NCBI GenBank assembly: GCA_964429355.1
Contig: CAYSCH010000042.1
Location: 1-37,134 of the forward strand
Reading direction: 5' to 3'
DNA: 37,134 bases
Source: JAAYAY01 sp964429355
GTDB taxonomy: Bacteria > Planctomycetota > Planctomycetia > Pirellulales > Thermoguttaceae
Every line of letters begins with the position of its first letter. The stretch's first letter is position 1. Below the pieces are notes generated by a model that did no database searches, was not told the origin of the DNA, and worked only from the letters and a program-made list of their open reading frames with translations. Shown one piece after another: positions 33,153 to 37,134 of the stretch. The translations under genes were made by a program, and so were the position numbers.

Positions 33153-34079
33153 ATGGAAACCGAGTTGATCGCCAGCCTTCGGAAGAGATTGCCCTCCCAT
33201 CCTCTTCTCAAATTGGGGATCGGAGACGATGCGGCAATTCTCGATGGCGCCCGCGGCCAGGATTGGGTGGTCACGGTCGACATGCTTACCGACCAGGTCG
33301 ACTTCGTTCTCGGCCAGGTCGATCCGCGACTCGTGGGCCGAAAATCCCTGGCCGTCAACCTCAGCGATCTGGCGGCCATGGCCTCCCGTCCCGTGGCCGC
33401 CGTGGTGGCCCTCGTTTTGCCTCGCAACAACGGCATGTCCTTGGCCCTGGCTCTCTATGAAGGCATGATCCCCCTGGCCGAGGAGTTCGGTATAGCAATT
33501 GCCGGCGGCGATACCAATAGTTGGGACGGCCCCCTGGTTCTAAGCGTCACGGCCATCGGACAGGTGAGCTCGCACGGCCCCTTGCAGCGTCGCGGCGCCC
33601 GACCTGGCGACCGAATCCTCGTCACAGGACAACTGGGCGGCAGCATCCTCGGCCACCAATTCAATTTTCAGCCCCGGGTCCAGGAGGCGCTCGACCTGGC
33701 GGACCGGTACGACCTCCATGCCGGAATCGATATCAGCGACGGGCTGTCGCGGGATCTGTCGCACCTCGTCGAGGAAAGCGGTTGTGGCGCGCTGCTCGAC
33801 CTGCCAAGAGTCCCGATCTCGCCCGATGCCGTTCGACTGAGCGACCGGTTGGCCGACGGGTCGACCCCGCTCGACCATGCCCTGTCCGATGGAGAAGACT
33901 TCGAATTGATCCTTGCCGTTCCGCCCGAAGAAGCCGAGCGGATGATTGCCGACCAGCCGGTGGGCGTCCCCCTCACCGCGATCGGCCGATTCGTCGCTGA
34001 GCCCGGGCTGTGGCATGAGAACGAGCAAGGAAGACGCATTCCCCTCCCCGTACGAGGCTTCGAACACGAACTCCAATGA
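33153..34079 (+). CDS. thiL: Thiamine-monophosphate kinase
   Basis: The protein is 308 aa from ATG 33153 (METELIASL), the normal ThiL start; the frame opens at 33102 but that extension is disordered. ThiL phosphorylates thiamine monophosphate to the diphosphate cofactor, the last step of thiamine biosynthesis. GIGDDAAIL near residue 23 is the nucleotide/Mg loop of the PurM/ThiL superfamily; VDMLTDQVDFVL, GGDTNSWDGPLVLSVTAIGQV and IDISDGLSRDL with DGEDFELIL complete the signature. The stop overlaps the tsaE start by 4 nt (ATGA), which indicates translational coupling. Confidence 0.95.
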   Translation: METELIASLRKRLPSHPLLKLGIGDDAAILDGARGQDWVVTVDMLTDQVDFVLGQVDPRLVGRKSLAVNLSDLAAMASRPVAAVVALVLPRNNGMSLALALYEGMIPLAEEFGIAIAGGDTNSWDGPLVLSVTAIGQVSSHGPLQRRGARPGDRILVTGQLGGSILGHQFNFQPRVQEALDLADRYDLHAGIDISDGLSRDLSHLVEESGCGALLDLPRVPISPDAVRLSDRLADGSTPLDHALSDGEDFELILAVPPEEAERMIADQPVGVPLTAIGRFVAEPGLWHENEQGRRIPLPVRGFEHELQ

Positions 34080-34555
34080 ACGAACTCCACTTCCAGGCCA
34101 GAAACGAAGCCGAAACGTTCCAAATCGGGGCCGCCTTGGCCAGGCACCTGCCCGACGGGTCGGTTGTGGCTCTGGTGGGAACGCTGGGGGCAGGAAAAAC
34201 TCGGCTCGTGCAGGCCATTGCCGAAGGCTGCGGCATCCAGCGGCGCGATGTGGTGAGCCCCACGTTTGTCCTGGTCCACGAGTATCCGGGCCAGCGGATG
34301 GTCTACCACATCGATGCCTACCGGCTCAAAGACGCAGACGAATTCCTCGAACTTGGGCCCGAGGAGTACTTCGAGAGCGACGGCATCACCCTCATCGAAT
34401 GGGCCGATCGGGTGGAGGACTGTTTGCCGCGGGAACGGCTCGAGGTCCGCATCGAGGTGACGGGCGAGGAAACGCGGGCGTTCAACCTGGTTGCGTGGGG
34501 CCGCAAGTACGAGCTTGCCCTGGACCGGCTGGCCAAAGATCTCTGCGCTGCGTGA
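34076..34555 (+). CDS. tsaE: tRNA threonylcarbamoyladenosine biosynthesis ATPase TsaE
   Basis: The protein is 159 aa, usual for TsaE. GTLGAGKT (35-42) is the Walker A loop, followed by SPTFVLVHEY and VYHIDAYRL, the switch regions of the family, and IEWADRVEDCLP. TsaE works with TsaB and TsaD to place t6A37 on ANN-decoding tRNAs. It overlaps thiL by 4 nt. The pairing of thiL with tsaE is common in bacteria and is probably just shared transcription. Confidence 0.95.
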   Translation: MNELHFQARNEAETFQIGAALARHLPDGSVVALVGTLGAGKTRLVQAIAEGCGIQRRDVVSPTFVLVHEYPGQRMVYHIDAYRLKDADEFLELGPEEYFESDGITLIEWADRVEDCLPRERLEVRIEVTGEETRAFNLVAWGRKYELALDRLAKDLCAA

Positions 34556-34571
34556 GCCTACAAGCCCAGTC

Positions 34572-34639
34572 TGGCTATTCGCAGATCCACCGGCTACAAT
34601 CCCGGCAGATGGACTGGCCCTTGAAATGGCCATCTGCCG
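34572..34639 (+). promoter_or_regulatory. Promoter candidate followed by a 10-bp inverted repeat
   Basis: TGGCTA (34572-34577, weak), 17 bp, TACAAT (34595-34600). Directly after it CGGCAGATGG (34603-34612) and CCATCTGCCG (34630-34639) form a perfect inverted repeat with a 17-nt loop, overlapping the expected start of transcription. An operator, an attenuator or the tsaE terminator are all possible. Confidence 0.35.
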
Positions 34640-34701
34640 CCCGCTGGCTTGCTAGGGCGCTCGTTCTATTTATCCATCGTACTCTCCTTGTTTGTAACGC
34701 G

Positions 34702-34711
34702 NNNNNNNNNN
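34702..34711. other. Assembly gap 3 (10 N)
   Basis: The gap removes the start codon and first residues of the Tat-exported protein that follows. The flanks share no overlap. Confidence 0.9.
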
Positions 34712-34712
34712 C

Positions 34713-35639
34713 CGGCGACACTTCATTTCGGAATTGGGACGTATCGCGGCCACATCGAGTGCGGCCCTGGCGGCCATGGCCGGCACCGCGGCAGCCCAGA
34801 GCGAATCGGCGGCGGCAATGCCCACAATCGCACTGGGAACTCGCCGCATCACGCGGCTAGTGGCAGGTTCCAACCCGCTCCTGGGCTACTCCTACCTGGG
34901 GCCTCATGTGGACAATGCGATGAAGGAGTATTACACCCCAGAGCGGGTCGTGGAGTTCCTTCTCGATTGCGAACGGGCGGGAATCAACGCCCACCAGTTC
35001 TCCTTCACGCCGACCGGCGACTCCCCAGATATCATCCGCAAGACCCGCGAAGCCGGCTCCAAGATGAACTTCTTCTGCCTGGCACGAAACCCCGACGAGG
35101 TTCGGCAGGCCATCGACACGGTCGATCCCTTCGCCATGGTTCATCACGGTGGGGTCACCGATAGCCGGTTTGCCGAAGGCAAGAGCGGCCTGGTCCACGA
35201 TTTTGTCAAGGCGGTCCACGATGGGGGCCTGTTGGCCGGCGTCTCCGCCCACAACCCGGACTGCATCAAGCAGATTGCCGACGAGGGCTGGGAGGTCGAC
35301 TTCTTCATGACCTGCTTCTACTTCCTCACCCGCCAGACCGCCAAGAAGGCCGACGAACCCGCCCAGGAACCGGACCTGCTTCACGTGGGACATTACCCGT
35401 TCTATCGCAACGACCCCACGGTCATGACCCAAGTCGTCCGCCAGGTCGACAAACCCTGCCTCGGCTTCAAGATTCTCGGCGCTGGCCGCAAGTGCGCCGA
35501 TCAAAAGATGGTGCAGGAAGCGTTCCGTTTCGCCTTCGAAAACATCAAGCCCACCGACGGCGTGATCGTGGGGATGTTTCCGAAGTATTTTGACGAGATC
35601 AAAGCCAATACCGAGTACACGCGTTCCCTCGGCGTCTGA
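34713..35639 (+). CDS. Tat-exported TIM-barrel-like protein, 5' end lost in gap
   Basis: 308 codons are readable. Immediately after the gap the frame reads RRHFISELGRIAATS then an Ala-rich hydrophobic stretch ending AGTAAAQSES, which is a twin-arginine signal peptide whose first few residues are in the gap. A TTG at 34734 could be called as start but would cut off the twin arginine. The mature part (ITRLVAGSNPLLGYSYL, RVVEFLLDCERAGINAHQF, GGVTDSRFAEGK, VDFFMTCFYF, KPCLGFKILGAGRKC) reads like an alpha/beta barrel with aldo/keto-reductase-like elements. Proteins of this type occur widely in planctomycetes; substrate and cofactor are not identifiable. It is the last single-copy gene before the repeat-rich end. 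Confidence 0.7.
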   Translation, partial: RRHFISELGRIAATSSAALAAMAGTAAAQSESAAAMPTIALGTRRITRLVAGSNPLLGYSYLGPHVDNAMKEYYTPERVVEFLLDCERAGINAHQFSFTPTGDSPDIIRKTREAGSKMNFFCLARNPDEVRQAIDTVDPFAMVHHGGVTDSRFAEGKSGLVHDFVKAVHDGGLLAGVSAHNPDCIKQIADEGWEVDFFMTCFYFLTRQTAKKADEPAQEPDLLHVGHYPFYRNDPTVMTQVVRQVDKPCLGFKILGAGRKCADQKMVQEAFRFAFENIKPTDGVIVGMFPKYFDEIKANTEYTRSLGV

Positions 35640-35650
35640 CACACCCGGTG

Positions 35651-35757
35651 CCAAGAGACAAGACCCGATTCGTTTCTTCCCCTCCCACCCCGGCCCTCCA
35701 CGGCCTCTGACCCAACAACCCACAGTGGACTATTTTCCTTTCCTCCATTTTCTTTTC
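35651..35757 (+). repeat. Pyrimidine-rich repeat, copy C1
   Basis: About 107 bp. The distal 60 bases are identical or nearly so to copies at 36654-36761 and 36891-36989, including CCCAACAACCCACAGTGGAC and the T/C-rich end CCATTTTCTTTTC. It begins 12 bp after the stop of the Tat protein gene. Its last 36 bases (35722-35757) are repeated in inverted form after the GxxExxY gene. Confidence 0.85.
35722..35757 (+). repeat. Left arm of inverted repeat flanking the GxxExxY gene
   Basis: The arm pairs with 36578-36612: 13 bp perfect at the inner end (CCATTTTCTTTTC against GAAAAGAAAATGG), then roughly 70% over the remaining ~22 bases. Confidence 0.7.
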
Positions 35758-35786
35758 TTCCATTCGCCTTTCCAAAGGGAACGATT

Positions 35787-36578
35787 GTGCCGATTTGCGT
35801 GGGGAGTGAATTGCAGCGGATGGACGACGGAGAGTTCACCCAATGCGCATATCAGGTCATGCAGCACGCATTTGCTTTGCGGGAGGAATTTGGTCCGCTC
35901 TTTCAGGAGTCAGTCTATCAGCAGGAATTGGCGTTCCGTGTCCCCGAGGCTCGCTGTGAGGTGCCGATCGAACTAGAGTTTGATGGGTTCAGTAAGACCT
36001 TCTATCTTGATTTACTGGTCGGTGGTGGTGCCGTCTTCGAATTGAAAGCGGTTCAATCGCTGACCGAGCAGCACAGGCGACAGCTATTGCAGTACCTGTT
36101 CCTCACCGACTTACCCCATGGCAAGCTGGTTAACTTTCGGTCTGAGCGTGCGCAGCACGAGTTCGTCAATAACACGCTGAGTCGATCTGATCGCGTCTCA
36201 TTTGGCGTGGACGATACTGACTGGCAAGATCTGGAAACAACACGTCTGAAAGAACGCATGATCGCGGTACTGCAGGACTGGGGCACGGGGCTGGAAGTGG
36301 GGCTCTATGGAGAGGTTGCCGCATGGCTTTGCGGCCAGACTCCTGACACCGAAACGAAGATTGAAATCCGGCAGAACGGACGGTTATTGGGAACTCAGCC
36401 CGTCCGATTGGCCGCGCCATCCGTCGCCTTGCGAACCAGCGCCCTCCCTCCAGAGCGACAAGCGGGTTACGAAATGCATCTTCGCCGCTTTCTCGAACAC
36501 ACTTGCCTTCACTCGATCCAATGGGTCAATATCACTCGGCAATTGGTGCAGTTCAAGACGATCACAAACAAATCGTAG
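35787..36578 (+). CDS. GxxExxY-type protein, PD-(D/E)XK nuclease superfamily
   Basis: The protein is 263 aa from GTG 35787, with AAAGGGA 6 nt upstream; ATG 35820 is an in-frame alternative but has a poorer site. The N-terminal ~130 residues are the GxxExxY domain: QESVYQQEL (the glycine is shifted, GPLFQESVY), then FYLDLLV with the expected Asp, VFELKAV with the Glu-x-Lys pair, and HRRQLLQYLFLTDLPHGKLVNF. This is the layout of Pfam PDDEXK_3. The second half (ETTRLKERMIAVLQDWGTGLEVGLYGE and HSIQWVNITRQLVQF) is the extension seen in long planctomycete members. The gene lies between inverted repeat arms and beside direct repeats, which suggests a mobile unit. Nuclease activity is inferred. Confidence 0.82.
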   Translation: MPICVGSELQRMDDGEFTQCAYQVMQHAFALREEFGPLFQESVYQQELAFRVPEARCEVPIELEFDGFSKTFYLDLLVGGGAVFELKAVQSLTEQHRRQLLQYLFLTDLPHGKLVNFRSERAQHEFVNNTLSRSDRVSFGVDDTDWQDLETTRLKERMIAVLQDWGTGLEVGLYGEVAAWLCGQTPDTETKIEIRQNGRLLGTQPVRLAAPSVALRTSALPPERQAGYEMHLRRFLEHTCLHSIQWVNITRQLVQFKTITNKS

Positions 36579-36612
36579 AAAAGAAAATGGGTGAAAAGAA
36601 GATAGAGACTGT
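36578..36612 (+). repeat. Right arm of inverted repeat flanking the GxxExxY gene
   Basis: It starts on the last base of the stop codon and is the inverted counterpart of 35722-35757. Conserved blocks are GAAAAGAAAATGG, GAAA-GAA-ATAG and ACTGT. Confidence 0.7.
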
Positions 36613-36653
36613 CCCGATCGCGATTCCGAATAACAGAGACCCGTGAAGTGGCG

Positions 36654-36761
36654 GCAAGAAGACAAGACCAGCCTCGTCTCTTCCCCTCCCGGCCTGGCCC
36701 TCCATCGCCTCTGACCCAACAACCCACAGTGGACTATTTTCCTTTCCTCCATTTTCTTTTC
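36654..36761 (+). repeat. Pyrimidine-rich repeat, copy C2
   Basis: The second direct copy, 42 bp after the right inverted arm. It is followed by AACTGAGAGGCTCACCAAT, which carries the ribosome binding region of the first YbaK-like start. Confidence 0.85.
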
Positions 36762-36783
36762 CACAACTGAGAGGCTCACCAAT

Positions 36784-36942
36784 ATGCAGGAACCGTCGGT
36801 CTTCGAACGGATTCAAGCACTTCTCGATTCCAGCGCGGTCGTCTACGACGTGCTTCACCACGCCCCCGTCTACACCAGCGAGGAAACGGACAAAGTCAGC
36901 TTCGTCTCGTCCCCTCCCAGCTTGGCCCTCCATCGCCTCTGA
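36784..36942 (+). pseudogene. Truncated 5' copy of a YbaK/EbsC-like gene
   Basis: The frame is 52 codons plus stop. Its first 36 residues (MQEPSVFERIQALLDSSAVV start, HHAPVYTSEET) match the N-terminus of YbaK/EbsC-family aminoacyl-tRNA deacylases, which normally continue with a SEEAAxVRG motif and about 120 more residues. Here repeat C3 begins at codon 36 and the frame runs through it as SFVSSPPSLALHRL then TGA. GAGAGG lies about 10 nt upstream of the ATG. The copy differs from the downstream start by about 10% plus one inserted codon, so the duplication is not very recent. Confidence 0.8.
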
Positions 36943-36989
36943 CCCAACAACCCACATTGGACTATTTTCTTTTCCTCCATTTTCTTTTC
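36891..36989 (+). repeat. Pyrimidine-rich repeat, copy C3, interrupting the YbaK-like gene
   Basis: The third direct copy, about 99 bp. Its end is followed by a degenerate 20-bp tandem duplication (CCTCCATTTTCTTTTCTGAA then CCTCCGTTTTCCTTTCTGAA) and the same AACTGAGAGGCTC leader as after copy C2. Confidence 0.85.
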
Positions 36990-37030
36990 TGAACCTCCGT
37001 TTTCCTTTCTGAACTGAGAGGCTCGCCAAC

Positions 37031-37134
37031 ATGCAGGAACCCGTCTTCGAACGGATTCGGGCACTTCTCGATTCCAACTCGGTCGTCTACGACATCCTTC
37101 ACCACGCCCCCGTCTACACCAGCGAGGCAGCGGA
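37031..37134 (+). CDS. YbaK/EbsC-like tRNA deacylase, 3' part outside window
   Basis: 34 codons are visible from ATG 37031: MQEPVFERIRALLDSNSVV, YDILHHAPVYTSEAA. This is the start of the YbaK/EbsC family, which hydrolyses mischarged aminoacyl-tRNA or related substrates. It has the canonical TSEAA that the upstream truncated copy lacks, so this is probably the functional gene. The window ends at the very codon where the upstream copy is interrupted by repeat C3, so it cannot be seen whether this copy is intact. Confidence 0.7.
   Translation, partial: MQEPVFERIRALLDSNSVVYDILHHAPVYTSEAA

Noticed and set aside
35641..37134. CRISPR array
   Set aside because: The repeats are about 100 bp, only three copies, with unequal gene-containing spacers; not CRISPR-like and no cas gene is present.

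Overview
The window looks like a draft or metagenome-assembled scaffold (three runs of ten N) from a GC-rich bacterium, most likely a member of the Planctomycetota close to Pirellulales. This assignment is inferred from gene style: a regular 24-residue leucine-rich-repeat exported protein, a giant TPR/VCBS/ASPIC (CRTAC1-like) lipoprotein, a lipoprotein-type FlgI homologue, a small Cys/Pro-rich lipoprotein, exported S41 and HtrA proteases and a long (about 260 aa) GxxExxY protein. No rRNA, tRNA or CRISPR array was seen. Genes lie on both strands up to about 19.8 kb; every gene after that is on the + strand.

Layout: a partial FlgI-like lipoprotein (1-787, -) and an APC-family permease (-). Then an LRR protein and an exported SAM methyltransferase (+). 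Next nfnA-nfnB (+), which encode an electron-bifurcating NADH/ferredoxin:NADP oxidoreductase type pair. Then a C45-like N-terminal-nucleophile hydrolase with a TPR-like tail (-) and a GH20-like exported glycosidase (-), divergent from a large exported protein of unknown function (+). Then an SfsA-DUF123 fusion nuclease candidate (+) and an MJ1255-like glycosyltransferase (+). These converge on the 1195-aa TPR/VCBS/ASPIC lipoprotein and the MntP manganese exporter (both -). The + strand run continues with an S41 protease, an MMPL/RND transporter broken by two assembly gaps, glutamine synthetase glnA, an SDR plus FAD-oxidoreductase operon, a small lipoprotein, an HtrA/Deg protease, thiL-tsaE, a Tat-exported protein whose start is lost in a gap, and finally a repeat-rich end.

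The most unusual part is the last 1.5 kb. A GxxExxY gene (PD-(D/E)XK nuclease superfamily) sits between about 35-bp imperfect terminal inverted repeats (13 bp perfect). Direct copies of a ~107-bp pyrimidine-rich repeat follow downstream. A third copy of that repeat interrupts the 5' end of a YbaK/EbsC-like gene, whose start is then repeated intact-looking up to the window edge. This resembles an undescribed mobile or amplifying nuclease-repeat unit. A second, unrelated repeat family (three copies at 2.8, 26.7 and 29.8 kb, all + oriented) has a conserved two-hairpin layout and may be a structured RNA or small mobile element.

Readable control signals include several sigma70-like promoters, one with its -10 box exactly in the loop of a 7-bp inverted repeat, and a 16-bp-stem hairpin after glnA. 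All functional statements rest on sequence reading only; no database search was run.
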